DNA from: an uncultured Bacteroidota bacterium
Lineage (GTDB): Bacteria; Bacteroidota; Bacteroidia; UKL13-3
DNA: 44,751 bases
Direction of reading: 5' to 3'
Assembly: GCA_903910445.1 (NCBI GenBank)
Contig: CAIVZR010000086.1
Span: 1 to 44,751, forward strand
Shown here: positions 24,601 to 33,507 of the stretch, piece by piece
Position numbering within the stretch: position 1 is the stretch's first letter
How the letters are laid out: every line of letters begins with the position of its first letter
The notes under the pieces: model-generated
The model's input: the letters and a program-made list of their open reading frames with translations, nothing else
What the model was told of the DNA's origin: nothing
The model's database searches: none
Position numbers and translations under genes: made by a program

Positions 24601-27197
24601 CACCTCTCGGTTTAAGAATTACACCATCTGGTGGTGATAGCAGTTATACAATTTACCTGTTTAAAAATTCAATATTAGCCGATTCAATTAATAATGCAGC
24701 TGCTGGTGCAAGCTATTATTTCAATATTAACCCAGCCACTAACACATCGTATAAAATTGTATTAAAAGATGGTTGCACCATCCTAAACGACACCCAAACC
24801 ATACAGGTGAACGTTCGTCAGGCATTGAGTTTTACGCATTCCCCCGATACCACCATTTGTATCAATCAATATAATATTCGTATGACACCTTTCGGTGGTG
24901 ATAGTAGTTATACTTTGTACTTACTTAATAATAATATCCGAATTGATTCGGTATTGAATGCCACCAACGGGATCACTTATAATTTCACTGTATTGCCTTC
25001 AACCAATACTACTTTCAAATTAGTACTTACCGACGGCTGCTCATTACTTTCAGATACCCAACAAGTCACAATCAATGTGAGAACTGCACTTTCGTTAACA
25101 CACTCAACAGATACCCTGGTTTGTATTCGTCCGTTTAGTCTTCGAGTTACCCCTTCAGGTGGAGGCGGTATTTATGATATTTATTTAATCCAAAATAATA
25201 TTGCTATTGATTCCTTCAAAAATGTACCATTCAATAACAATTATTTTTTCAACTTAACCCCAATAACTACTACCACTTATAAAATTGTTTTAAAAGATGG
25301 TTGTACCTTGGTTAACGACACGCAACTATTTACATTACAAATGCGAGCTCCTCTTAGTAATAGTATAAGTAATGCACCTTTAATTTGCCGAGGTCAGAGT
25401 TTAAATGTAACCACGGTTCCTCGAGGAGGTGATAGCACCTATACTTTGTATTTGCTTAAGAATAATATCGTGGCCGATAGCTTACTAAATGCCATTCATG
25501 CTTCAACGTATAATTTCAATTTAATACCCATATTGAATTCCACATACAAGATCGTAGTGTATGATGGTTGCACCAATACCAATGATACCCAAACGGTAAT
25601 ATTCAACTTTCGCAATGCACTCAGCTTCACCCACTCTGCCAATCAAACCCTTTGTATTGGCCGTTTTGCAACAATTCAAATAAATCCGGCAGGTGGGGAT
25701 AGCACGTACGATATTTATCTATTGAAAAACAATACCGTAATCGATTCGGCAATGGGTGCTTCAATCAATAGTAGCTATAATTTTACAGTGAATCCTTTAA
25801 TTACAACTACTTATAAATTGGTATTGAAAGATGGATGCACCATTTTAAATGATACACAGAGCACTACCATTTTTGTTCGTAATGCATTGAAGGCGACACT
25901 TGGAAAGGATACGATTATTTGTCGTGGACAAACATATGCCATCCCAGTGAGCGCTTCTGGAGGGGATAGTACTTATACGCTATATTTGATGCAAGGCAAT
26001 ATTGCATTAGATTCAATTAAAAATGCCAATAACCTCATCCTCTATAAATTCAATGTAACACCTACCGTAAAAACCACTTACAAAATAGTACTAAAGGACG
26101 GCTGCACTCTAAAAAATGATTCGGGATATATTACCGTCGATTTGTATCCTGCGATTGTAGCCAAAGCCATCACTTCCAAACTGAAAATATGTTTTAAAGA
26201 CACTGCAACCCTTACCGCATCGGCTACTGGAGGCAAAGTAAATCCAACGTATAATTACAGTTGGGATCAAGGAGCGGGAAATACACGTATTGTAAAAGTT
26301 TCTCCTGCAGTGTCAACATGGTATAAAGTGCAAGCAAGCGATGGTTGCTCTACCCCAGCCTTTGATTCGGTATACGTTGAAGTAGAAGCATTACCTGTAG
26401 TCGATTTCTCGGCTGCCAATACCTCAGGTTGTGAGCCATTCAATACTGATTTCAATAATAACTCAACTGCTACAGGTAGTATGACCTATCGTTGGAATTT
26501 TGGCGATGGTACTGCGATTGAAACCAGTCAATTCCCTAATCATACTTTTGTTAAACCAGGCTCATATACTGTAACGCTTGTGGTAACCTCCGCTTTTGGT
26601 TGTATTGATTCCATGGTGCTTAATAATTATATCGTGGTGAATCCAAATCCGCAAGTCACTTTAAAAATTAGTCCGAAGAAAGTAAAATTGAATGATGGAA
26701 AAATTACTTTCAAGAATGTATTCAAATTTACAGACGACTATGATATTGATTTCGGGGATGGACAATCAAAACTCACCGAACCCTTTACCAATAATATCTT
26801 CGCACATATCTATACCGATACAGGATACTTCGTGGTGAAATTATCAGCGCATAATAATTTTGGATGTACCACCGATATTACTGATACCCTTTATATTGAA
26901 GATTACTTTACCGTATTTATTCCAAACATTTTTTCACCCAATAATAAAGATGGCGTAAACGATTATTTCCGCCCCGTTTCCACTTTTACTAAACAGTATG
27001 ATATGGTTATATATGATCGCTGGGGTAATTTTGTTTACAGCGAAACTTGCAAGGATAAATGGTATAACTGTAAGGGATGGGATGGCACCGTAAATGGTCG
27101 TCCAGTTCAAGAGGAAGGGTATATCTATATCATTACACTTTATGAGGAAGATGGTCAACACCATTATATAAAAGGATCAGTTTTGATTGCAAAATAA
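21696..27197 (+). CDS. giant T9SS type B surface protein: IgGFc-binding domain, nine repeats, PKD
   Basis: 1833 residues. Signal peptide (1-20); an IgGFc-binding-type N-terminal domain (about 20-440), starting TRGKEFWMTFMENV; a Cys-containing linker region (about 440-710); nine tandem repeats of about 88 residues (713 to about 1508) with consensus GGDSTYTLYLLKNN ... VLKDGCTxxNDTQ; a PKD domain (about 1567-1655) with YRWNFGDG and PGSYTVTLVVTS; and a T9SS type B / gliding-motility-associated C-terminal domain (about 1741-1833) with IPNIFSPNNKDGVNDYF, YDRWGNFVY and GWDGTVNG. It should be exported by T9SS and displayed on the surface, where such large repeat proteins act in adhesion or gliding. 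The ligand is unknown, and the repeat type is not one I can name. Confidence 0.9.
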   Translation: MKKVLFLLILFFSISFAQGQQTSTRGKEFWMTFMENVATNPVTLSIHFSAFQASVVTITNPNTTFTQTYNVAANTLVSVTLPNAQCLNTGSGTIANLVLKITATTEITMFALDYSPYTTDGSVILPVGALGVNYRVISYKGVSGYPSEFCVVATRDTTLVKITPTCNTLDGKVKNVPYFVTLNKGQSYQVQSNTDSSLTGSKVEVQNCKPVAVFGGSVCSNVPTTCQYCDHLYEQLYPINMWGKEYVVVPTATRNFDRLMVLTDQANTQVTINGVTTSIPIAGSSIESDINTPRYISANKPICVALFAEGQVCAGGNGDPMMMWVTPLEQGIDSIIFVAQNSSVIDSHYVNIVAKTSALGTIKLNGTSIGGSFSTVPANTNYAYLKKKINAGTNTITSDSDFTAYAYGYGNFESYGYNVGSSTRDLNRFFTVNGVISDNYSFPNKAMKFCKTTTLTFNGNSGSYTPIFWHWKFNNDTATTQNVTKTFADTGLVKVLMITAWVGTNLCSPNDTTLDTATMYIRIIGPVINILTPDTAVCQGSSFRVRVSYTGDTIVSWNSNPALSCTQCFTPIITPTTSGWYKANIGGSLAGCIFSDSIYVRILDSIQVGTVNDTLACKGSTIRVRARLLNKDTAASYIYKLYANNVFIRQDTAAYFDVLADTIRTYIIKINNGCYDAPSPAVTVFVRNPLHVLFTDSMLICNNLNNSFSFKLSGGDSSYTAYLLQNNIKVDSILNAVPNTNYNFNFTPTPLNSYRIVLKDGCTALNDTVNLYFKYRLPLSSTHTSDTTVCKSIFNLHITPYGGDSTYTLYLLKNFIPSDSVLNAAYGNAYYFSINPTISSAYQLIVKDGCTIINDTQTVNVNVRNALLINANYNATICRGQSINIQAIPRGGDSTYSIYLLDNNLVIDSVKNAVINGNYNFTKLPSLTSSYKLVLSDGCTLLNDTLAVPFNFRNALGFIHTPDTTVCIAPLGLRITPSGGDSSYTIYLFKNSILADSINNAAAGASYYFNINPATNTSYKIVLKDGCTILNDTQTIQVNVRQALSFTHSPDTTICINQYNIRMTPFGGDSSYTLYLLNNNIRIDSVLNATNGITYNFTVLPSTNTTFKLVLTDGCSLLSDTQQVTINVRTALSLTHSTDTLVCIRPFSLRVTPSGGGGIYDIYLIQNNIAIDSFKNVPFNNNYFFNLTPITTTTYKIVLKDGCTLVNDTQLFTLQMRAPLSNSISNAPLICRGQSLNVTTVPRGGDSTYTLYLLKNNIVADSLLNAIHASTYNFNLIPILNSTYKIVVYDGCTNTNDTQTVIFNFRNALSFTHSANQTLCIGRFATIQINPAGGDSTYDIYLLKNNTVIDSAMGASINSSYNFTVNPLITTTYKLVLKDGCTILNDTQSTTIFVRNALKATLGKDTIICRGQTYAIPVSASGGDSTYTLYLMQGNIALDSIKNANNLILYKFNVTPTVKTTYKIVLKDGCTLKNDSGYITVDLYPAIVAKAITSKLKICFKDTATLTASATGGKVNPTYNYSWDQGAGNTRIVKVSPAVSTWYKVQASDGCSTPAFDSVYVEVEALPVVDFSAANTSGCEPFNTDFNNNSTATGSMTYRWNFGDGTAIETSQFPNHTFVKPGSYTVTLVVTSAFGCIDSMVLNNYIVVNPNPQVTLKISPKKVKLNDGKITFKNVFKFTDDYDIDFGDGQSKLTEPFTNNIFAHIYTDTGYFVVKLSAHNNFGCTTDITDTLYIEDYFTVFIPNIFSPNNKDGVNDYFRPVSTFTKQYDMVIYDRWGNFVYSETCKDKWYNCKGWDGTVNGRPVQEEGYIYIITLYEEDGQHHYIKGSVLIAK
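23832..26220 (+). repeat. nine in-frame tandem repeats of about 264 bases (88 residues)
   Basis: Nine copies, each beginning with x-GGDS-x-Y (one copy, the sixth, has GGGGIY) and containing Y/L-L-x-x-N, D-S, x-Y-x-F, Y-K-x-V-L-K-D-G-C-T and N-D-T, then a second Cys about 30 residues later in an IC-x-G-Q or VCI-type segment. Each copy thus has two cysteines, likely a disulfide. The DNA copies are diverged, but the protein pattern is strongly kept, which points to selection on structure. Confidence 0.85.
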
Positions 27198-27271
27198 TTG
27201 ACTTCCTATTTGCGATTAATATTTTGGGTAGCTTTCTTTATTTGCAATAAAAAAGTTCATTCATTTGAATG

Positions 27272-27279
27272 TATTTTTG
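27272..27279 (+). promoter_or_regulatory. -7 promoter box for the LuxE-like gene
   Basis: TATTTTTG fits TAnnTTTG. It overlaps the ATG at 27269 of the longest frame and ends 4 bases before GTG 27284, pointing to leaderless translation from the GTG. An inverted repeat CATTC-ATTT-GAATG (27258-27271) abuts it. Confidence 0.5.
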
Positions 27280-27283
27280 CCTC

Positions 27284-28276
27284 GTGAGTTTCGAACAGGA
27301 TTTTTTTCAAACACTACAGTTGAGTTCTATTGATTTTGAATCGATGGCACTGAAGTTATTCAGGCATCAAGCATTAAATGTACCCGTCTATCGTCAATTC
27401 TTATCTCACTTAAAAATTAGACCTAACGAAATAACGAATACTGCGCAAATACCATTTCTACCTGTTTCCTTCTTCAAATCGCATCCAATTATTAGCGATG
27501 GTATTGCCCCTTCCTTTGGCTTTACAAGCAGCACTACCACTGGTGGAATTCCATCTCAGCATTTTGTTCCCGATTTGAATATCTATCAATGGAGCTTCAC
27601 CCAAGGATTCAATCAATTTTATTATTCAAGCAAGTACTTTTGTGTATTGGCCCTTTTGCCCAATTACCTCGAACGTAGTGGTTCTTCTCTGGTTTATATG
27701 GCACAAAATTTTATTGATGGAAGTAAATTTAAGAATAGTAATTTCTATCTCTACGATTTCAAGGCATTGCATCAGCAACTCCTCGAAAATGAAAAAAATG
27801 AAATTCCAACATTATTACTTGGCGTGACCTATGCCCTTTTGGATTTTGCTGCTGAGTTTCCCGTACCATTAAAACATACAGTGGTAATGGAAACAGGGGG
27901 TATGAAAGGTAAGCGTGAGGAAATGCAGCGCTCCGAAATTCACCGCGAATTAGAACAAGCATTTCAAGTTACCTCCATTCACTCCGAATATGGAATGACC
28001 GAACTCCTCTCGCAAGCCTATTCAAAAGGAAAGGGCATTTTCAATTGCCCACCTTGGATGCGGGTCGTTGCTGCCGACCTACATGATCCTTTATCTCAAC
28101 TTGCTGCTGCAAAGGCCGGAAGCTTAAATATCATCGACTTAGCCAATATCTACTCTTGTGCCTTTATTGCCACCGACGACCTGGGTGTTGTTCATAAAGA
28201 TGGAAGTTTTGAAGTCCTAGGACGCAAGGACCATAGTGATATTCGGGGTTGTGGATTGATGTATCAACCCAGTTAG
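27284..28276 (+). CDS. LuxE/PaaK-like acyl-adenylating enzyme
   Basis: 330 residues from the GTG at 27284 (MSFEQDFFQTLQLSS). The ANL-superfamily motifs are visible: the Ser/Thr/Gly loop FTSSTTTGGIPSQHF (AMP/ATP phosphate binding), SEYGMTELLSQAY (motif A5 type), and TDDLGVVHKDG followed by LGRKDHSD (the Asp that binds the ribose and the hinge). The family activates a fatty or other acid as an acyl-AMP and transfers it to a thiol or protein. There are no lux genes here; the true substrate is unknown. Next is an ABC exporter 49 bases downstream. The ATG at 27269 lies upstream of the promoter box and is not favoured. Confidence 0.8.
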   Translation: MSFEQDFFQTLQLSSIDFESMALKLFRHQALNVPVYRQFLSHLKIRPNEITNTAQIPFLPVSFFKSHPIISDGIAPSFGFTSSTTTGGIPSQHFVPDLNIYQWSFTQGFNQFYYSSKYFCVLALLPNYLERSGSSLVYMAQNFIDGSKFKNSNFYLYDFKALHQQLLENEKNEIPTLLLGVTYALLDFAAEFPVPLKHTVVMETGGMKGKREEMQRSEIHRELEQAFQVTSIHSEYGMTELLSQAYSKGKGIFNCPPWMRVVAADLHDPLSQLAAAKAGSLNIIDLANIYSCAFIATDDLGVVHKDGSFEVLGRKDHSDIRGCGLMYQPS

Positions 28277-28325
28277 TAGCATTCGTATTTTATCTTGTAT
28301 TTTCGCATCGAATATTCCAAGCCCT

Positions 28326-30134
28326 TTGAAAGACCTTAGAAAACTTTTCCAGCTAATACTCCCGTATAAAAAATACGCCTTAGGCAATGTGTTGTTTAAT
28401 TTTTTGGGTACCATTTTCAGTGTGGTATCTATTGCATTACTCATGCCCTTTTTGGATATCTTATTTGATAAGACGAAAGAAGTCACCACACGTCCTGAGT
28501 TTCATGCTTCGGTGAGTACTATTATCGAATATTTCAAATACTATCTCACCATTATCAAGCAAGAACAAGGTGCCCAAACCACCATCCTGTATGTTGGATT
28601 ATTTATATTAATCGCTGTTATCTTTAAGAATTTCTTTGTTTATGGTGCGCTGTTTATTATCACACCGCTTCGACAGTTCATCATTCGCGATTACAGAAAT
28701 AAATTTTATAGTAAGCTCCTTCGATTACCCATCTCTTATTTTAATAATGAGCGCAAGGGCGATTTAATATCACGATTCACCAATGATATAACACAGGTTG
28801 AATGGAGTGTTTTGATGGCCCTCGAATCCATTTTCAAAGAGCCCATCACCGTCATTGTGTTCTTAGTTGCCTTATTCATCGCCAGTACAAAACTAACACT
28901 CATTGTATTTTTGGTATTGCCACTTGCTGGGATTTTCATTGCAGGCATCGGAAAAATATTGCGCAGAGAATCAAGAATCCGTCAGGGATTATTAGGAACA
29001 ATTATTACCCAACTCGAAGAAACCATTGGAGGAATGCGCATTATCAAAGCATTTAATAATGAAGATGCGATGCGCCAAAGGATGGTAGATAATAATTCGA
29101 ACCTCACTCGTATCAGTATCAAAACAAGTCGTTTGGGAGATGCCTCCTCACCATTAAGCGAAGTGTTTGGAATCTTAGCTGTTGTAATTTTACTCTGGTT
29201 TGGAGGTCGTATGGTTTTAAATAACCAAATGGAGGCAAGTGCATTTCTAATTTATTTAGGATTGTTCTCACAGGTAATATCTCCAGCAAAAGCAATAAGC
29301 AACGCTTCTAACTTAATTAAAAGAGGAAGTGCCAGTTTGGATCGTATTGAAGAAATATTATCGGCCGAAGAAATTATCACCAACAAACAAAATCCTATAA
29401 TTTTAAAATCGTTTGAACGAAGCATCGAATTTAAGAATGTGAATTTCAAATATAGAGATGAGTATGTTTTACGTAACATCAATCTTGTAATTGAAAAGGG
29501 TAAAACCGTGGCACTCGTTGGGCCATCGGGAAGCGGCAAGTCGACACTCGCCGATTTAATTCCTCGATTCTATGATGTAATTGAAGGAGAAGTACTGGTT
29601 GATGGCATCAATGTAAAAGATTACGAAATGCATAGCCTTCGTCATGTAATGGGCATTGTAACCCAAGAAAGTTTGCTGTTTAATGATACCATTAGAAACA
29701 ATATTGCTTTTGGTATGCCTGAGAAAACAGAAGCAGAAATTATACAAGCGGCGAAAGTTGCCAATGCAGCGGAGTTCATAGAGCAAGCCGATTTTGGCTA
29801 CGATACAAATATCGGTGAACGCGGAAGCAAGCTCAGTGGCGGACAACGTCAACGCTTAAGTATCGCTCGTGCGGTACTTAAGAATCCTGCTATTTTAATT
29901 TTGGATGAAGCAACGAGTGCATTGGATACCACCAGCGAACGACTCGTACAGCAGGCCTTAGATAATCTCATGCATCATCGCACGAGTGTTGTCATTGCGC
30001 ATCGTTTAAGCACCATTCAAAATGCCGACCTCATTGTAGTTCTCGGTGAAGGTGAAATAAAACAAAAAGGGACCCACGCCTCTTTATTACAGGAGCATGG
30101 TATTTACAAAGAGTTGTATTTAATGCAAGAGTAG
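28326..30134 (+). CDS. MsbA-like ABC exporter (fused permease and ATPase)
   Basis: 602 residues. Six hydrophobic segments in residues 1-325 (ABC transmembrane type 1), then a nucleotide-binding domain with Walker A GPSGSGKST (about 399), Q-loop VTQESLLFND, signature LSGGQRQRLSIARA (about 503), Walker B AILILDEATSALD (about 520) and the H-loop VIAHRLSTIQ. Half-transporter that works as a homodimer or heterodimer and exports a lipid, glycolipid or other hydrophobic compound. TTG start; the next Met lies inside the first membrane segment, so TTG is well supported. It stops 3 bases before the convergent YhhQ gene. Confidence 0.95.
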   Translation: MKDLRKLFQLILPYKKYALGNVLFNFLGTIFSVVSIALLMPFLDILFDKTKEVTTRPEFHASVSTIIEYFKYYLTIIKQEQGAQTTILYVGLFILIAVIFKNFFVYGALFIITPLRQFIIRDYRNKFYSKLLRLPISYFNNERKGDLISRFTNDITQVEWSVLMALESIFKEPITVIVFLVALFIASTKLTLIVFLVLPLAGIFIAGIGKILRRESRIRQGLLGTIITQLEETIGGMRIIKAFNNEDAMRQRMVDNNSNLTRISIKTSRLGDASSPLSEVFGILAVVILLWFGGRMVLNNQMEASAFLIYLGLFSQVISPAKAISNASNLIKRGSASLDRIEEILSAEEIITNKQNPIILKSFERSIEFKNVNFKYRDEYVLRNINLVIEKGKTVALVGPSGSGKSTLADLIPRFYDVIEGEVLVDGINVKDYEMHSLRHVMGIVTQESLLFNDTIRNNIAFGMPEKTEAEIIQAAKVANAAEFIEQADFGYDTNIGERGSKLSGGQRQRLSIARAVLKNPAILILDEATSALDTTSERLVQQALDNLMHHRTSVVIAHRLSTIQNADLIVVLGEGEIKQKGTHASLLQEHGIYKELYLMQE

Positions 30135-30137
30135 TAA

Positions 30138-30920
30138 TTATACTCTATCGTGCATGGCATCTGCTTGCAGGTGACTTGAAAGATTTTTGCCTAGATAACT
30201 ATCTACCCAATTATGCACCAAATAAAGCACAGGAGTAACCAATACTGCCGCTAAAAATTTATATGTATAACTCACCAAAGCGGTTACAATAAATTGTTGC
30301 CCCGTCATTTTCCCAGGTAAATAAAACGCAATCCCAAGTACCACGAACGTATCTATCAATTGTGAAACAACGGTGGAGCCTGTACTTCTCAACCAAATAT
30401 ATTTGTGTCCAGTACGTTTTTTAATCCAGTGAAACAGGTATACATCGACCAACTGCCCCAATAAAAATGCGGAAATTGATGCCACAATGATTAATAACCC
30501 TTGTCCGAACACTGCATTATAGGCTTTATCCATATTGATGGTTTCACCATTATTTTGTTGCATGATCCACCAATCGGCAGGGGTTGTTTTCATGGCAGTG
30601 AATACACCTACAAAGGCGTAGGCAATGAGTATTGACCCCAGGTAAGAAAAAAACCGAACCCCTTTTTGCCCAAAATATTCATTTATAATATCGGTCATAA
30701 TAAATACGGCGGGCCATAATAATACCCCACAAGTCATATTCAAATTCTGGTTCTCTAAACCAAATATGGTTAAGTTAAGTGGTAAGATACCGAGTGTTTT
30801 TTCTACAGAAAAGATTTTGGCTCCAATAAACTCAGCCACAATTGCATTCGCTATAAAGAATGCGCCGAGAATTAAGAATAATCTTTGTTTTTTATTTTGT
30901 TCTTCGTGAGTTAGCTGCAT
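30138..30920 (-). CDS. queuosine precursor transporter (YhhQ family)
   Basis: 260 residues with about six to seven membrane segments. LILGAFFIANAIVAEFIGAKI is the family N terminus, TCGVLLWPAVFIMTDIINEYFG the conserved middle, and SQLIDTFVVLGIAFY the conserved C-terminal part. The family (VUT_1, YhhQ) takes up queuine or preQ0/preQ1 for tRNA queuosine synthesis. Convergent with the ABC exporter (3-base gap). No riboswitch is evident upstream. Confidence 0.93.
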   Translation of the reverse strand: MQLTHEEQNKKQRLFLILGAFFIANAIVAEFIGAKIFSVEKTLGILPLNLTIFGLENQNLNMTCGVLLWPAVFIMTDIINEYFGQKGVRFFSYLGSILIAYAFVGVFTAMKTTPADWWIMQQNNGETINMDKAYNAVFGQGLLIIVASISAFLLGQLVDVYLFHWIKKRTGHKYIWLRSTGSTVVSQLIDTFVVLGIAFYLPGKMTGQQFIVTALVSYTYKFLAAVLVTPVLYLVHNWVDSYLGKNLSSHLQADAMHDRV

Positions 30921-31021
30921 TGGTTAGTGATGAATAATTTATAGTTATAAGTGAATTTAAAATCTGTTTTCATAGGTTTAAATAAAGTAAGCTGTTTCGC
31001 TAATTAGATAGAAGCGCAATA

Positions 31022-31432
31022 TTATAAAAACCGCGCTTTCAATTCAGGGGTAGGTATCATACATGATTCGGTTCTTCCAAATAATTTATATCTCGAATTG
31101 GCCACCATTCGATATAAACCATCACGCACAAATCGAGGAAATACAATAAACACATAAAACAATTCCCAGAAACCTCCCAACAATTTCGCAACTCGCAATG
31201 CGGCATCCGATTGCTGATATGGCTGGTTTTGATGAATGAGTACAAATGACTCGAAGGCGTCGGTTGGTAAATTAAATTCCTTCAGTAGCGCTTGCCCGGC
31301 ATCCGACTGCAAAGCAGCGAATTTAAATTTAGCCTTGTTATCGCGTTTAATAATGAACTGAACAGCGCCATTACAAAGATTACATACCCCATCGAAGAGT
31401 AAAATGGTTTCATTATTTGTGGAAGCACTCAT
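31022..31432 (-). CDS. DCC1-like thiol-disulfide oxidoreductase family protein
   Basis: 136 residues, usual length for the DCC (DUF393) family. The C-x2-C motif is in ILLFDGVCNLCNGAVQFI (residues about 10-27), followed by KFKFAALQSDAGQALL. Thioredoxin-like small cytoplasmic protein of ill-defined role; family members are proposed to be redox active. Its end is 100 bases from the YhhQ start. Confidence 0.92.
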   Translation of the reverse strand: MSASTNNETILLFDGVCNLCNGAVQFIIKRDNKAKFKFAALQSDAGQALLKEFNLPTDAFESFVLIHQNQPYQQSDAALRVAKLLGGFWELFYVFIVFPRFVRDGLYRMVANSRYKLFGRTESCMIPTPELKARFL

Positions 31433-31480
31433 GGTTTATATTACAATAATAACGAATGTATGGCAAATTATGATTCATAA

Positions 31481-31508
31481 AAAAAGCCCAGAATTTCTGG
31501 GCCTTTTT
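31481..31508 (-). terminator. terminator after typA
   Basis: GCCCAGA (31486-31492) pairs with TCTGGGC (31496-31502). The minus-strand product ends in a run of T (a run at 31479-31485 on the plus strand); T5 follows on the plus strand too. It lies beyond the typA stop at 31540. Confidence 0.8.
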
Positions 31509-31539
31509 GGTTCAATAATAATCATTAGTTATACTGTGA

Positions 31540-33354
31540 TTAAGCCATCGACTCTACACTCTTCTCTTGACGTTTGCGCTCATGCTCATCGAGGATGGCT
31601 TTGCGCAATCGAATAATTTTAGGTGTAATTTCTAAAGTCTCATCGGCTTGAATATATTCCATAGCTTGCTCTAAACTCATTTCGAGTTTCGGAGCAATCT
31701 TAGCGCTATCATCTTTTCCACTAGCACGCATATTGGTAAGGGCTTTACCACGTACTATATTCACTCCCAAATCGCCTGGACGAATTTGCTCTCCCATTAT
31801 TTGACCTACATATACTTCTTCTCCTGGATCAACGAAGAACGTTCCACGATCTTGTAATTTATCAATTGAATACGCTGTGGTAACACCAGTTTCGGTGCTA
31901 AACATAACACCATTCATACGTCCTGGAATGACTCCTTTCCACGGTTTGTATTCCGTGAAACGATGCGCCATTACTGCTTCTCCATTGGTTGCAGTCAACA
32001 TTTGATTACGAATTCCCATCAATCCACGTGAAGGGATGGTAAATTCAACATGTTGCATTTCGCCCTTGGCTTCCATTACTAACAATTCACCTTTACGACG
32101 TGATACGATATCAATTACTGCACTTGAAAATTCTTGAGGAACATCAACTACCAATTGTTCGTATGGTTCACATTTCTCCCCTTCGATTTCTTTTATCAAT
32201 ACTTGTGGTTGTCCTACTTGTAATTCATACCCTTCGCGGCGCATGGTTTCAATTAAGATACTCAAGTGCAAGATACCACGACCGAATACCAATAAACGGT
32301 CAGGGCTATCTGTTTCTTCTACACGTAGTGCCAGATTTTTTTCTAATTCCTTGAAAATACGATCACGTAAGTGGCGACTCGTTACAAACTTACCATCACG
32401 TCCATAAAATGGAGAGTTGTTGATGGTAAATAACATATTCATTGTAGGCTCATCAACGTGAATTGGTGCCAATCCATGTGGATCATCGAAATCGGCGATG
32501 GTATCGCTAATTTGAAAATCATCGATTCCTACTACCGCACAAATATCTCCGGCTAGGGCTTCCTCTACTTTCAATTTACCCAATCCTTCAAATACATATA
32601 ATTCTTTTACTCTACTTTTTACTTTTCTTCCATCGGCTTTTACCAAAGTAATAGGCTGATTTGTTTTGATGGTACCGCGATGAATTCTACCAATGGCGAT
32701 ACGGCCTAAAAAACTCGAATAGTCGAGTGAAGTGATTTGCATTTGAAGATTACCAACCTCCGTTACCGGGTGTGGCACATGCTCCAAGATACCATCCAAT
32801 AACGGAACGATATCGGTGGTAGGATTTTGCCAATCGTGACCAAACCAACCTTGTTTAGATGAACCATAGAAAGTTGCAAAATCTAATTGAAAATCATCAG
32901 CTTCTAATTGGAAGAACAAATCAAATACCGCTTCGTGTACTTCATCTGGGCGACAGTTAGGCTTATCCACCTTATTCACAACTACAATTGGCTTCAATCC
33001 CAATTGTAAAGCTTTCTTTAATACGAAACGAGTTTGTGGCATCGGGCCTTCGAAAGCATCTACCAAAAGTAGAACACCATCCGCCATTTTCAATACACGC
33101 TCTACCTCTCCGCCAAAGTCGGCGTGACCAGGGGTATCAACGATATTGATTTTAACACCTTTATATTCAACGCTAACATTTTTTGCAAGAATGGTAATAC
33201 CACGTTCACGCTCCAAATCGTTGTTGTCTAATATCAATTCACCTTTTACTTCGTTATCTCGAAATAAATTACAATGGTGTAAAATTTTATCAACTAGGGT
33301 TGTTTTACCGTGGTCAACGTGTGCTATAATAGCGATGTTGCGAATATTTTGCAT
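31540..33354 (-). CDS. typA: translational GTPase TypA/BipA
   Basis: 604 residues from the ATG at 33354 ([20 protein letters not shown]). A ribosome-binding GTPase related to EF-G, linked to stress and low-temperature growth. G motifs: AHVDHGKTT (G1), [13 protein letters not shown] (G2), [17 protein letters not shown] (G3), [13 protein letters not shown] (G4). Later, the BipA-type CTD has [13 protein letters not shown] and [14 protein letters not shown]. The longer frame to 33438 starts upstream of the promoter box and is rejected. Confidence 0.97.
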   Translation of the reverse strand: MQNIRNIAIIAHVDHGKTTLVDKILHHCNLFRDNEVKGELILDNNDLERERGITILAKNVSVEYKGVKINIVDTPGHADFGGEVERVLKMADGVLLLVDAFEGPMPQTRFVLKKALQLGLKPIVVVNKVDKPNCRPDEVHEAVFDLFFQLEADDFQLDFATFYGSSKQGWFGHDWQNPTTDIVPLLDGILEHVPHPVTEVGNLQMQITSLDYSSFLGRIAIGRIHRGTIKTNQPITLVKADGRKVKSRVKELYVFEGLGKLKVEEALAGDICAVVGIDDFQISDTIADFDDPHGLAPIHVDEPTMNMLFTINNSPFYGRDGKFVTSRHLRDRIFKELEKNLALRVEETDSPDRLLVFGRGILHLSILIETMRREGYELQVGQPQVLIKEIEGEKCEPYEQLVVDVPQEFSSAVIDIVSRRKGELLVMEAKGEMQHVEFTIPSRGLMGIRNQMLTATNGEAVMAHRFTEYKPWKGVIPGRMNGVMFSTETGVTTAYSIDKLQDRGTFFVDPGEEVYVGQIMGEQIRPGDLGVNIVRGKALTNMRASGKDDSAKIAPKLEMSLEQAMEYIQADETLEITPKIIRLRKAILDEHERKRQEKSVESMA

Positions 33355-33381
33355 TCTATTTGGGGGCTTGAAAAAAGTTTG

Positions 33382-33389
33382 CAAAGGTA
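33382..33389 (-). promoter_or_regulatory. -7 promoter box for typA
   Basis: TACCTTTG on the minus strand, 27 bases before the ATG at 33354. Confidence 0.6.
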
Positions 33390-33465
33390 CACAAAATGTA
33401 CGACAATCTAAGGTATTGTTCCAAATGAGAATCGCCAATAGAACAACAGTTATGGGAGTATTGCT

Positions 33466-33477
33466 GCCAATATTGGC
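33466..33477. promoter_or_regulatory. 12-bp perfect palindrome upstream of typA
   Basis: GCCAATATTGGC, with the half-site GCCAATA repeated at 33434-33440. It lies in the gap between the small membrane protein gene and typA, upstream of the typA promoter box. Possible operator; no T-run, so not a terminator. Confidence 0.3.
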
Positions 33478-33507
33478 AACTAAATATAGGATTCAAGTAG
33501 AGAATCC

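Noticed and set aside
23832-26220. Repetitive block of about 2.4 kb resembling a repeat array
   Set aside because: The period (about 264 bases) and in-frame protein pattern show coding repeats, not a CRISPR array or satellite; there are no short identical repeats with unique spacers.
30921-31021. Possible preQ1 riboswitch upstream of the queuosine precursor transporter
   Set aside because: I looked at the reverse complement for the typical C-rich stem and A-rich tail and did not see them; the leader is A/T-rich only.
31540-33438. Longer typA frame to 33438
   Set aside because: The added 28 residues precede the conserved [19 protein letters not shown] and lie across the promoter box.
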